Below, piece by piece: positions 1 to 7,199 of a DNA stretch of 21,808 nucleotides. The notes beneath the pieces are model-generated. The model made no database searches. It had not been told where the DNA came from and worked only from the letters and a program-made list of their open reading frames with translations. The stretch is taken from positions 1-21,808 of the forward strand of contig JAIPEI010000009.1 in assembly GCA_021737245.1 (NCBI GenBank). The letters run 5' to 3'. A program made the position numbers and the translations under genes. The DNA is from Deltaproteobacteria bacterium. Lineage in GTDB: Bacteria > Desulfobacterota > DSM-4660 > Desulfatiglandales > HGW-15. Positions within the stretch are counted from its first letter, which is position 1. Every line of letters starts with the position of its first letter.

Positions 1-519
1 CCCGGATCCGACCACCCCCACAAGGGGCGCCCCCAGGGCCTGCTTCACATGGCGCACGAACTCCTTCAGGGCAAGCGGTTTGGCAAGTGCACCGATCCGT
101 CCGATACCTTCTCCCCACTCCCCGTCGTCCGAACCCTCCAGCACGGACAGGTCCGTCAGCCCCAGGAGGCCGGCCAGCAGATCGTTGACGCCCCCCCTGG
201 CGGCATCGAGGTTGGTGTGAGCGCACACCAATGCAATGCCGCCTCGAATCGCCTCGTGCAGAACGTCGCCCGGGTAGCTCGTCGGTTCAATAAAGGAAAT
301 CGGTTTGAAGATCAGGGGGTGGTGGGTGATCAGGAGGTGGGAATCTCTGCGGGACGCCTCTCGGACCGCATCCAGGGTGGGATCGAGGGCGATCAGGATG
401 CGGCTTACCTGATCCTCCAGCCCCCCCACCTGGAGGCCGGGGTTGTCCCAGGGTTCGGCGAGCCGCGCCGGAGCAACCCCCTCGAGAATGTCCAAGATGT
501 GTTTTAACTTGGAGCTCAT
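1..519 (-). CDS. NIF3/YbgI-family dinuclear metal-centre protein (3' end outside window)
   Basis: The first 173 residues are visible; the gene continues past base 1. Members of this family are hexameric proteins with a two-metal site; the cellular reaction is unsettled, and the old label 'GTP cyclohydrolase 1 type 2' is weakly supported. Family marks are WDNPGLQVG at about residues 24-32, the HHP motif at 66-68 and AHTNLD at 100-105; H66, H67, H101 and D105 are the expected metal ligands. The ATG at 519-517 was chosen because an AAGGTGAAG Shine-Dalgarno stretch lies directly upstream and the protein opens like its relatives. The upstream region is occupied by a dispersed repeat, so its promoter was not located. 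The family assignment is secure; the function is not. Confidence 0.9.
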   Translation of the reverse strand, partial: MSSKLKHILDILEGVAPARLAEPWDNPGLQVGGLEDQVSRILIALDPTLDAVREASRRDSHLLITHHPLIFKPISFIEPTSYPGDVLHEAIRGGIALVCAHTNLDAARGGVNDLLAGLLGLTDLSVLEGSDDGEWGEGIGRIGALAKPLALKEFVRHVKQALGAPLVGVVGSG

Positions 520-534
520 CTTCACCTTAGCCGG

Positions 535-635
535 GTTTCCATTCAGAAAGGGCCTTTTTTGCCAATCTCATCGTCGATCAGCGAGGTTCCTTGTTTGGAA
601 ACGCAGCCATGCCCAAAGTTCGTTTATATGGGCAC
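535..635 (+). repeat. Dispersed ~100-bp repeat, copy 1
   Basis: This stretch matches the reverse complement of 7200-7294. By manual alignment there are five substitutions plus indels of 1 and 4 bases over about 100 columns. The shared core includes TTTTTTGCCAATC, ATCGTCGATCAGCGAGGTTCC and GTTCGTTTATATGGGCAC, split here for brevity. The right part can form a small hairpin, GCCCA...TGGGC, kept in both copies. It ends just before the ribosome site of the NIF3-family gene. It encodes no transposase and is probably a member of a genome-wide non-coding repeat family. Confidence 0.85.
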
Positions 636-776
636 CAGCCGGGGTTAAAAGAGCCCATTCGTGCCGCTGTGCTTCATCTTTTCCCATCCCAACGCATGCT
701 CGGTTCAAAGGTCCGCGCTGTTTACCTGCTTCAGGACCTGTCGGATCCCCGGCCGGCACGCCACGTCAAATGGAAA

Positions 777-800
777 GGGCGCACCTTGGGAGGTGCGCCC
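777..800 (-). terminator. Hairpin downstream of tRNA(CAU), probable intrinsic terminator
   Basis: A perfect 10-bp stem, GGGCGCACCT / AGGTGCGCCC, with a 4-base loop (787-790). Read on the minus strand it is followed by TTTCCATTT (776-768), a weak T-tract. It lies about 75 bases past the 3' end of the tRNA at 874-949 and is the likely end of that transcript. Confidence 0.6.
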
Positions 801-873
801 CGGCCGGGCTCGTAGCCGGCGAGATCATTGCTGCGGATCGTGATGTGTCCCCCCATGACCGGACATATGGTGT

Positions 874-949
874 TGGTGGGCCCACCTGGATTCGAACCAG
901 GGACCTACCGGTTATGAGCCGGTGGCTCTTCCAGCTGAGCTATAGGCCC
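874..949 (-). tRNA. tRNA with CAU anticodon (elongator Met, or Ile2)
   Basis: A full 76-base cloverleaf with the CCA end encoded (874-876). The acceptor is GGGCCTA paired with TGGGCCC (one G-U pair), the D arm is GCTC/GAGC, the anticodon stem ACCGG/CCGGT encloses the loop CTCATAA (anticodon CAT), and the T arm CCTGG/CCAGG encloses TTCGAAT. The discriminator base is A. The CAU anticodon with a fully paired 1-72 end excludes the initiator. It could be elongator tRNA-Met or the lysidine-modified tRNA-Ile2 that reads AUA; the sequence alone does not decide by eye. Confidence 0.95.
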
Positions 950-1010
950 CCTGTGCGAAGATCCCGCGTGCCTTGTACCGGGCTGTGCGCTTGCCGCGCG
1001 CAGACCGCAC

Positions 1011-1041
1011 ATTAAATGCAGAGAGGTCCCGGACTTGTCAA
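1011..1041 (-). promoter_or_regulatory. Sigma-70-like promoter for tRNA(CAU)
   Basis: On the minus strand a perfect TTGACA (1041-1036) is followed by CATTTAAT. Using CATTTA as the -10 gives a 17-base spacer; using TTTAAT (1016-1011) gives 19. Start of transcription would fall near 1004, about 55 bases before the tRNA. It lies just after the rpoD stop, so the tRNA need not depend on read-through from rpoD. Confidence 0.55.
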
Positions 1042-1052
1042 GAGAAAATACC

Positions 1053-2816
1053 CTAATACTCCTGGAACCCTTTCAGCTTCTTGGCGCGGCTGGGGTGGCG
1101 GAGCTTGCGAAGGGCCTTCGCCTCGATCTGGCGAATGCGCTCGCGGGTCACATTGAAGTCCCGGCCGACCTCCTCGAGCGTGTGATCGGATTTTTCTCCA
1201 ATGCCGAACCGCATCCGCAGCACCTTTTCCTCCCGGGGCGTCAGGGTGGTCAGGACCTTCCGCGTCTGCTCGCCGAGGTTGTGATTGGCCACGGCATCCG
1301 AAGGGGATGTGATCTTCTTGTCCTCGATGAAGTCGCCCAGGTGGCTGTCCTCCTCCTCCCCGATCGGGGTCTCCAGGGAGATGGGCTCCTTTGCGATCTT
1401 GAGGACCTTCCGGACTTTTTCCAGAGGGAACTCCATTTTCTCGGCGATCTCCTCCGGGGTGGGTTCCCGGCCATGCTCCTGCACCAGGTACCTGGACGTT
1501 CGAATCAGCTTGTTGATGGTCTCGATCATGTGCACCGGGATCCGGATGGTCCTGGCCTGGTCCGCGATGGCGCGGGTGATGGCCTGGCGGATCCACCATG
1601 TGGCGTAGGTGCTGAACTTGTACCCGCGCTGGTACTCGAACTTGTCCACCGCCTTCATCAGCCCGATATTCCCCTCCTGGATCAGGTCCAGGAACTGAAG
1701 CCCGCGGTTCGTATATTTTTTGGCGATGCTCACCACGAGCCTCAAGTTGGCTTCGATCAGCTCGCTCTTGGCCTCTTTTGACTTCTTGAGGCATTCCTCG
1801 ACCTTTCGAAGGGTCTCCTTGAGCTCCCTCGGCTTCATGTTGGTCTTGACTTTGACCTCTTCAATGACCTTCTGGGAGTGCTCGATCCTGAGTTTCATTT
1901 CGAGCAGCTCGTCCTTGCGAAGCTTCAGCGGGGTCACCTTCTGGGAATCTTTGGCCGTCTTCGGAATCTGCCGAGTGCATTTCTTGATGTAGGAAACCGG
2001 CTTCCCCCCGGCCGTGAGCATGCATTCCTCGATCTCCCTTTCCGCTTCCTCGATGGCGGCCACGGTTTCCCGCAGCTTTTCCACCATGTGGTCGAGCTGC
2101 CGCTTCTCGAGCTTGAAGGAGTTGATGAGCTCGACGATCCGCTTGTGGCTGGCCTCGAGTTGGGCGGTCAGCTTCTTCTTCCTCGCAGCCGTACACTTCT
2201 TCTTCTGGACCTCCTGCTTCAGGGAGCCGCACTCTTCATAATGGGTCTCGATCTCATCGATCAGCTGGATGATGGATTCACGCCTTTCCCCGGCTTGAGC
2301 GTGGGTGTCCTCGTCTTCCAGATCGTTGATCACGTCCTTGATCTTGATCTCGCCCCGTTTCAGGCACCTTCCGAGATTGATGATGTACTCGATCCCGATA
2401 CGGCACTTCAGAAACGCATTCAGCGCTTCCAGCTCGCCCGCTTCGATCCTCTTGGCGATCTCCACCTCGCCTTCCCGTGTCAGCAGGGAGATGCACCCCA
2501 TCTCCTTGAGGTACATCTTGACCGGGTCGGACACCTTGCCGGCGCCCTCGGCGGCATCGGCCCTGAAAGAATCCTTTTCCGCGGATTTGTCTTCTTTTTT
2601 CTTAATTTTTTTGTTATTTTCGATCTTTTGTTTGGCTGCTTCATCGATGACCATGATGTCCAGTTCCTCAAACATCATCATGAGGTCGTCGATATATTCG
2701 GAAGACGTAATCTCGTCGGAAAGGTCGTCGTTGAGCTCCTCGTATGTGATGTAGCCCTTGTCTTTGCCGATGTCGATCAGCCTTTTCAGGTTCACCATAT
2801 CGGAACTGCTGCTCAT
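1053..2816 (-). CDS. rpoD: RNA polymerase primary sigma factor RpoD (sigma-70)
   Basis: Housekeeping sigma factor, 587 aa. Region 1.1 lies at about residues 5-60, region 1.2 at 96-126 (DPVKMYLKEMG), a long non-conserved, Lys-rich segment at 127-350, region 2 at 351-425 (ANLRLVVSIAKKY, then TYATWWIRQAI for -10 recognition and melting), region 3 at 430-505, and region 4 at 524-580 (TLTPREEKVLRMRFGI, then the VTRERIRQIEAKAL helix-turn-helix that reads the -35). The ATG at 2816-2814 was chosen over longer frames because a strong AGGAGGG site (2830-2824) sits 7 bases upstream and region 1.1 begins there. All eight cysteines lie before region 2. dnaG lies 103 bp upstream in the same direction, the usual macromolecular-synthesis pairing. 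Length is close to E. coli RpoD. Confidence 0.98.
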   Translation of the reverse strand: MSSSSDMVNLKRLIDIGKDKGYITYEELNDDLSDEITSSEYIDDLMMMFEELDIMVIDEAAKQKIENNKKIKKKEDKSAEKDSFRADAAEGAGKVSDPVKMYLKEMGCISLLTREGEVEIAKRIEAGELEALNAFLKCRIGIEYIINLGRCLKRGEIKIKDVINDLEDEDTHAQAGERRESIIQLIDEIETHYEECGSLKQEVQKKKCTAARKKKLTAQLEASHKRIVELINSFKLEKRQLDHMVEKLRETVAAIEEAEREIEECMLTAGGKPVSYIKKCTRQIPKTAKDSQKVTPLKLRKDELLEMKLRIEHSQKVIEEVKVKTNMKPRELKETLRKVEECLKKSKEAKSELIEANLRLVVSIAKKYTNRGLQFLDLIQEGNIGLMKAVDKFEYQRGYKFSTYATWWIRQAITRAIADQARTIRIPVHMIETINKLIRTSRYLVQEHGREPTPEEIAEKMEFPLEKVRKVLKIAKEPISLETPIGEEEDSHLGDFIEDKKITSPSDAVANHNLGEQTRKVLTTLTPREEKVLRMRFGIGEKSDHTLEEVGRDFNVTRERIRQIEAKALRKLRHPSRAKKLKGFQEY

Positions 2817-2850
2817 TCCCTTTCCCTCCTGATGGCATCTTGTTGATGGT

Positions 2851-2876
2851 GCCTTCGTACCGGGTGATTCGAAGGC
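2851..2876 (-). promoter_or_regulatory. Hairpin in the dnaG-rpoD intergenic region
   Basis: A 7-bp perfect stem (GCCTTCG/CGAAGGC) with a 12-base loop in the 103-bp gap between dnaG and rpoD. No T-run follows it on the minus strand, so it is not a normal intrinsic terminator. In E. coli the same junction is an RNA-processing site; a similar role here is only inference. No convincing separate rpoD promoter was seen in this gap. Confidence 0.35.
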
Positions 2877-2919
2877 GGTAACTAACATAATCACGAAAAC
2901 CGGAAAGTGCACGAGTCTT

Positions 2920-4653
2920 TCAGGGACGACTCAGCCTCTCCCACTTGCGGTGCAGCAACTTGTTGGCCCGCTCCAGGTCTCCCTGCCGGGCTGCATCGGA
3001 CATGGCGTGTTCGGACTTCATCCGGATCTTGGCCAGGAAATCGTCCACAGCCTGATCCACGGCATCCTCCGGAATGATCGGTGCGGACACCATGATTTCG
3101 CTGAGGAGGGTCCCGGCTGCTTCGTCCCCGTCAAGGGCCTCGGCAATGTCCGCCGGAACGATCTCTCGTTCCTCGGACACGAGCCGTGCAGCCGCGCTGA
3201 ACACCGAGCGGGCCGCCTCGTGGGTAATGAGCGCCTCCCACCCGGATTCCAGGATCCTTCCCACGGATCCGGGGTAGTGGACCAGGAGGTGGAGGAGGTA
3301 CACCTCGTCGATGCCGGGCCGGGAAGGGGCTTCCCTCTCCTTTTCGGAAGCCCGGCCCGCCTTCGAAGACGCCCCCTTCAGCTCATAGAGGATCGTGGCC
3401 TCCGGGATGGCGGTTCGCTCGGCCAGGCGGCGGACATAGAGCGCACTGAGGGCCCTGTCCCCGAGTCCTGCGAGGACGCGCAGAATGTCCCTGAGCGCAC
3501 GCACCCGCGCCTCTGCCCCCTCACCGGCGGACTCGAGGCTGACGTCGATGAAGAAGTCGAACATGGGAGCGGCCCCATCGAGCGCTTCCGTGAACTGCTC
3601 CAAACCGCGCGAGCGGACAAAGCTGTCCGGGTCCTCGCCTTCCGGAAGGATGAGCACGCGGGATGTCACGCCCTCCGCCAGAAAAAAGGGCAGGCTCTTG
3701 AGGGCGGCCGTCTTTCCGGCCTCGTCCGAGTCGAACACCACGATCACCTCTTCAGCGTACCCTTTGAGGCGGCGGATGTGATCCCGGGTCAGCGCGGTTC
3801 CCAGGGTGGCAACGGCCTGGGGGAACCCCTGCGTGTGAAGGGCCAGAACGTCCGTGTATCCCCCGACCACGACCGCCCGCCGCGACCGGCGAATGGCCGG
3901 GCCGGCCGTGTGGAGCCCGTAGAGGATCTCGCCCTTTCGAAAGACGGGCGTCTCGGGCGTGTTCAGATACTTGGGCAGGCTGTCGTCGAGGACCCTGGCT
4001 CCGAACCCTGCGATGCGCCCCGTCGGCGTGTAGATCGGGAACACCACGCGGCCCCGGAACCGGTCGTACCAGCCTCCCTGTTTTCTCCGGATGACCAGGC
4101 CGGCTCCAACGGCCTTCTCCATGTCGACATTTCGATTCCGCAGGTAACGGCTCAATCCATCCCACCGGTCCGGGGCGAATCCGAGTGTAAAATCGGACAC
4201 GGTCTGTTCGTCGATGCCCCGATCTCCGAAGTAGCTTCTCCCCGGGCCGCCCGACTTGGAATCCGTCAGGACCTGATGGTAGAAGTCGGCTGCCAATCTA
4301 TTTAACTTAAACAGGATATCCCGGAGTTCAAGGCGTTTTGCCTCGGCCGGGTCCCGTTTCGGCTCCGGGAGAGGTATCTGATATCTGGAGGCCAGGTCGC
4401 GGAGGGCTTGAGGGAACGAAACATTGTGGTAGTCCATCCAGAAAGCGAACACGTCGCCGCCCTTTTTGCAGCCGAAGCAGTGGAACATCTGCTTGGACGG
4501 GCTCACCGTGAAGGACGGGTCCTTTTCCGAGTGAAAGGGGCAGAGCCCGTGGTAGTTCTGGCCCGCTTTTTTCAACTGGACGAACTGACCGATGACCTCC
4601 ACGATGTTTGCGGCCAGCTTGACCTCTTCCTTGGCGGAGTCGGAGAATTCCAT
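2920..4653 (-). CDS. dnaG: DNA primase DnaG
   Basis: Makes RNA primers at the replication fork; 577 aa, normal length. The N-terminal zinc domain has Cys38, His41, Cys59 and Cys62 (CPFH...CFGC). The catalytic core follows, with the RNAP-basic/Toprim region: YLNTPETPVF at 229-238, VVVGGYTDVLAL at 261-272, TLGTALT at 283-289 and FDSDEAG at 307-313 (D308 and D310 as metal ligands). The C-terminal third is the DnaB-interaction type. The ATG at 4653-4651 has GAGGAA 6 bases upstream, and the protein then starts as expected; the frame is open 28 codons further but without homology. Oddity: the Toprim motif normally reads EGYxD, but here residue 264 is Gly (codon GGG at 3864-3862), although the other core residues are intact. 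A strong promoter lies upstream, and rpoD is downstream. Confidence 0.97.
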   Translation of the reverse strand: MEFSDSAKEEVKLAANIVEVIGQFVQLKKAGQNYHGLCPFHSEKDPSFTVSPSKQMFHCFGCKKGGDVFAFWMDYHNVSFPQALRDLASRYQIPLPEPKRDPAEAKRLELRDILFKLNRLAADFYHQVLTDSKSGGPGRSYFGDRGIDEQTVSDFTLGFAPDRWDGLSRYLRNRNVDMEKAVGAGLVIRRKQGGWYDRFRGRVVFPIYTPTGRIAGFGARVLDDSLPKYLNTPETPVFRKGEILYGLHTAGPAIRRSRRAVVVGGYTDVLALHTQGFPQAVATLGTALTRDHIRRLKGYAEEVIVVFDSDEAGKTAALKSLPFFLAEGVTSRVLILPEGEDPDSFVRSRGLEQFTEALDGAAPMFDFFIDVSLESAGEGAEARVRALRDILRVLAGLGDRALSALYVRRLAERTAIPEATILYELKGASSKAGRASEKEREAPSRPGIDEVYLLHLLVHYPGSVGRILESGWEALITHEAARSVFSAAARLVSEEREIVPADIAEALDGDEAAGTLLSEIMVSAPIIPEDAVDQAVDDFLAKIRMKSEHAMSDAARQGDLERANKLLHRKWERLSRP

Positions 4654-4751
4654 GGACAGTTCCTCACCCCCACCGGCCCCGAGTCCCACCCCATATCCTT
4701 TTCTTCGTGTCCATGCGGATTGGGAAGGCCTCAGCAAAATGTCAAACTTTT

Positions 4752-4779
4752 AGTATAGAAATTTGATTTCGAATGTCAA
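4752..4779 (-). promoter_or_regulatory. Sigma-70 promoter for dnaG-rpoD
   Basis: A perfect -35 TTGACA (4779-4774), 16-base spacer and TATACT -10 (4757-4752) on the minus strand, in an AT-rich patch. The -35 begins four bases after the hisA stop codon. Transcription would start near 4745, giving a leader of about 90 bases before the dnaG ATG. No terminator was seen between hisA and this site, so read-through from the his genes may add to it. Confidence 0.8.
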
Positions 4780-4782
4780 TGG

Positions 4783-5526
4783 CTATTTTGCATTTGTTGA
4801 GGGTGCGGAGGCGAGTCGAACGGCTTCCGGAAGATCCAGCGTTCCCTGATACAGGGCCCTTCCTGTGATCATGCCCATGACCCCGTCCGGTTCCAGGCGG
4901 CTGACTGCGCGCACATCTTCGATCCCGGAGATCCCACCGGAGGCGATGACCGGGATGTGAACGGCGCGGGCGAGGGCGAGGGTGGCCTCCAGGTTGGGGC
5001 CGGTGCTCATGCCGTCCCGATGGATGTCCGTGTAAATGATGGCGAAAAGGCCCAGGTTCTCACAGCGCCGGGCAATCTCCAGGGGCGTCAACGGGGTCTC
5101 TTCCGTCCAGCCCTGAACCGCCACGCGTTCTCCACGTGCATCGAGCCCCAGAATGATTCGGTTCGGAAAGGTCCTGCAGGCGCTCTCCAGGAAACCGGGG
5201 TCCCGGATGGCCGAGGTGCCCAGAATGACCTGCTCCACCCCCAGGTCGAGGTAGGATTCAACCGCGCCCAGGCTCCGGATGCCGCCCCCCACTTGGACGG
5301 GAAGGGAAACGGCGTCCACAATGCGATGCACCACCTCGCGGTTGACCGGACGGCCCTGAACGGCTCCGTCCAGGTCGACCACGTGGAGCCGCCCCGCGCC
5401 CTGGGTCGCCCACTGCCTTGCCATGGCGGCCGGGTCGTCCGAGTAGACCGTCTCCCGGGTCATTTCACCCTGCTTCAGCCTGACGCAGCGCCCTCCTCGG
5501 AGATCGATGGCCGGGATGACGATCAA
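4783..5526 (-). CDS. hisA: HisA, ProFAR isomerase of histidine synthesis
   Basis: Catalyses the Amadori rearrangement of ProFAR to PRFAR, the fourth step of histidine synthesis; cytoplasmic TIM barrel, 247 aa, normal length. It opens IPAIDLRGGRCVRL with catalytic Asp8; the second catalytic Asp is D129 in LGLDARG. Phosphate-binding elements QVGGGIR (68-74) and TDIHRDGM (166-173), and the late SGG motif near 196-198, are present. A TTG start at 5526-5524 was chosen: it places the protein at the family's usual N-terminus and has AAGGGGG upstream, whereas the longer open frame adds 31 unrelated residues. The TTG shares two bases with the TGA of the lipoprotein gene before it (TTGA), suggesting translational coupling. 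Confidence 0.96.
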   Translation of the reverse strand: MIVIPAIDLRGGRCVRLKQGEMTRETVYSDDPAAMARQWATQGAGRLHVVDLDGAVQGRPVNREVVHRIVDAVSLPVQVGGGIRSLGAVESYLDLGVEQVILGTSAIRDPGFLESACRTFPNRIILGLDARGERVAVQGWTEETPLTPLEIARRCENLGLFAIIYTDIHRDGMSTGPNLEATLALARAVHIPVIASGGISGIEDVRAVSRLEPDGVMGMITGRALYQGTLDLPEAVRLASAPSTNAK

Positions 5527-6251
5527 GACCGGTCCCCCTTGTCGGTGCGGGGTTTCCCGTCGAGCCTCCGGAGAAGCCTTCCGAGCCCCATCTCGGCCAG
5601 CTGCTCCGCGGTCATCCACTTGCCTCCCCCCTCGATGAAGGTGTCCATGTCGAGGAGGTTTTCACTGAGGGATCTTTGGGTCATGTCAAACTGACCCTTC
5701 CAGAGCAGGGAGCCGTCTTCCGGACGGATCAGGTAGAGATCGAACGCCACAGAAGCCGGCGTCTTGACGGCGTAATCCGTTCCAACCCTCTCCCGCCACC
5801 GGTACACGTACCCTGCGAGGACGGCATCGGCGGAAAAGGCCTTTCCGATCCTTTCCAGGACCTCCATCTCGCTCATGGTGGAATGGCTCGAGACGAGGCT
5901 CGAGTAAACACCCCGAGCCTGGTCCGGCGACACCAGGTCGTATCGGTCGGCTCTGGAGACCCGCTGGAACAGCCGATCCGTCATCATCTCGATGGGCGCC
6001 CCGGGAACGGGCTCGGCGGTGAAGGCGTCCCCCGAAATGGGGCTGCGGATCACCTCCGGTGATGTGCCTCTCTCGAGGGCCGAGCGAAAGCCGAACACAA
6101 CGAGCCTGTCCAGGTTGCCCGGAAAAGGATGGGGACGGGCCTGGCGTGCTCTGTCCGCCGCGCAGGCCAGGGACAGGCAGGCGATCATCAAAGGTAAGAC
6201 AAACAACAACCGTTCGAATGGCCTCAGAGAGGTCTGTCCAGCCTGGCGCAT
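5523..6251 (-). CDS. Putative lipoprotein of unknown function between hisB and hisA
   Basis: A 242-aa protein with a basic start, a hydrophobic segment at about 14-30, and two possible lipobox cysteines (C25 after LMIA, C30 after LSLA), so export and lipid anchoring are likely. The mature part has a pattern seen in small surface lipoproteins of the LpoB/CsgG-like type: an opening strand LVVFGF, a stretch like DRYDLVSPDQA, then SADAVLAGYVYRWRER and FDLYLIRPEDGSLLWKGQF. That fold is inference, and no family was firmly recognised. The ATG at 6251-6249 was chosen because GGGAGAG lies about 8 bases upstream and the signal sequence begins there; an ATG at 6365 is in frame but has no ribosome site. 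It overlaps the hisA start, so it is probably co-expressed with histidine genes, though a role in histidine synthesis is not implied. Confidence 0.8.
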   Translation of the reverse strand: MRQAGQTSLRPFERLLFVLPLMIACLSLACAADRARQARPHPFPGNLDRLVVFGFRSALERGTSPEVIRSPISGDAFTAEPVPGAPIEMMTDRLFQRVSRADRYDLVSPDQARGVYSSLVSSHSTMSEMEVLERIGKAFSADAVLAGYVYRWRERVGTDYAVKTPASVAFDLYLIRPEDGSLLWKGQFDMTQRSLSENLLDMDTFIEGGGKWMTAEQLAEMGLGRLLRRLDGKPRTDKGDRS

Positions 6252-6383
6252 GAGTCGGTCTCTCCCGAATCGTCTGCCTGCCGCGATCGCCGGGTCCGAG
6301 CTTGTCAACCGGCAGGCCTTCCTGCCTTCACCCGGCGTTCGGGTTGGATTTGACGGTGGATTCATCCTGGTCCGCCGGCCCGT

Positions 6384-6974
6384 TTACAACGTTCCCTTTG
6401 TGGACAAGGGGGTGCCTTTCAGCCGGTCGTCTGCTCTGGTGGCCTCGTCGAGAGCGCGGCCCAAGGCCTTGAAAACGGATTCAGCGATGTGGTGTGCGTC
6501 GTTTCCTCGGAGCAGGTCGATGTGCGCGGTGATTCCAGCGTGCGTCGTGATCCCCCTGGCGAACTCACGAATCAGGCCGACATCGAACGTGCCTGCCTGG
6601 CGGGCGCCGGTTTCGACCCGATAGGCCAGGAAAGGCCGATTGGATATGTCGATGACGACCCTGGACAGGGCATCGTCCATGGGGACGAGCGCGACGCCGT
6701 ATCGCCGGATACCACCCTTGTTCTTCAAGGCCTGTCCCAGTGCCGATCCCAGGCAGATTCCGAGGTCTTCCACCGTGTGGTGGTCGTCGACTTCCGTGTC
6801 ACCTCGGGCCCGGATATCCAGATCGAAGAACCCGTGGGCGGCCAGGAGCTGGAGCATGTGATCCATAAAGGGAACCCCCGTGTTGATGCTGGAATCCCCT
6901 TTTCCGTCCAGTTTCAGCGTGAGACGGATGTCCGTTTCCCGGGTCTTTCTTTCAACGGTCGCCGTGCGCTCCAT
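6384..6974 (-). CDS. hisB: HisB, imidazoleglycerol-phosphate dehydratase
   Basis: Dehydrates imidazole glycerol phosphate to imidazole acetol phosphate in histidine synthesis; 196 aa, the stand-alone form without the phosphatase domain. The duplicated metal motifs are clear: TGVPFMDHML at 32-41, DDHHTVEDLG at 63-72 and NDAHHIAES at 158-166, which bind two Mn ions. The ATG at 6974-6972 was chosen for the family-length N-terminus; GGAG lies 9 bases upstream. The open frame reaches much further up but runs through the tRNA-Ala gene and a repeat, so it is not coding there. Only 65 bases separate tRNA-Ala from the start, with no terminator, so a shared transcript is plausible. A 132-bp gap separates it from the lipoprotein gene. 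Confidence 0.97.
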   Translation of the reverse strand: MERTATVERKTRETDIRLTLKLDGKGDSSINTGVPFMDHMLQLLAAHGFFDLDIRARGDTEVDDHHTVEDLGICLGSALGQALKNKGGIRRYGVALVPMDDALSRVVIDISNRPFLAYRVETGARQAGTFDVGLIREFARGITTHAGITAHIDLLRGNDAHHIAESVFKALGRALDEATRADDRLKGTPLSTKGTL

Positions 6975-7039
6975 GGTTCGGCACTCCGAGGAAAGTGAGG
7001 AATGGCTGGTGAAGCGGCGTCGGGTGGATGAGGGAAAAC

Positions 7040-7115
7040 TGGTGGAGATGATGGGATTCGAACCCACGACCTGTACGTTGCGAACGTACCGCTCTCCCAA
7101 CTGAGCTACATCCCC
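7040..7115 (-). tRNA. tRNA-Ala (CGC anticodon)
   Basis: A complete 76-base cloverleaf with encoded CCA (7040-7042). The acceptor is GGGGATG/CATCTCC, which includes the G3-U70 wobble pair that marks alanine tRNAs. The anticodon stem GTACG/CGTAC encloses the loop TTCGCAA, anticodon CGC, reading GCG. The T arm GTGGG/CCCAT encloses TTCGAAT (one wobble pair). The discriminator is A. The two identity marks agree, so the assignment is firm. Confidence 0.97.
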
Positions 7116-7153
7116 ACGGCGGAGCCAGCGTTCGATACCGTATTGAACATATG

Positions 7154-7182
7154 AATTTATCCATCCGCTCTTCGAAAAGCAA
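7154..7182 (-). promoter_or_regulatory. Possible promoter for tRNA-Ala (and hisB)
   Basis: On the minus strand TTGCTT (7182-7177), a 17-base spacer, and TAAATT (7159-7154) in an AT-rich patch about 40 bases before the tRNA. The match is modest; another -10 closer to the tRNA cannot be excluded. Confidence 0.35.
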
Positions 7183-7199
7183 GTGAAAATTTCCAGCGA

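Larger units (their letters stand above)
520..873. other. Non-coding stretch between NIF3-family gene and tRNA
   Basis: About 350 bases without a credible gene. It contains one copy of a dispersed repeat (535-635) and a perfect 10-bp hairpin after the tRNA (777-800). Short open frames cross it on both strands, but they span the repeat and the tRNA, lack ribosome sites and resemble no family. Nothing recognisable was seen in 640-770. Confidence 0.6.

Noticed and set aside
443..1015. Open frames over the tRNA at 874-949 and the repeat at 535-635
   Set aside because: Their translations include the tRNA itself (the TWIRTRDLPVMSRWLFQLSY-type false protein) and the repeat; no ribosome site or homology supports them.
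2851..2876. Intrinsic terminator between dnaG and rpoD
   Set aside because: A 7-bp stem exists, but no T-run follows on the minus strand and the loop is large.
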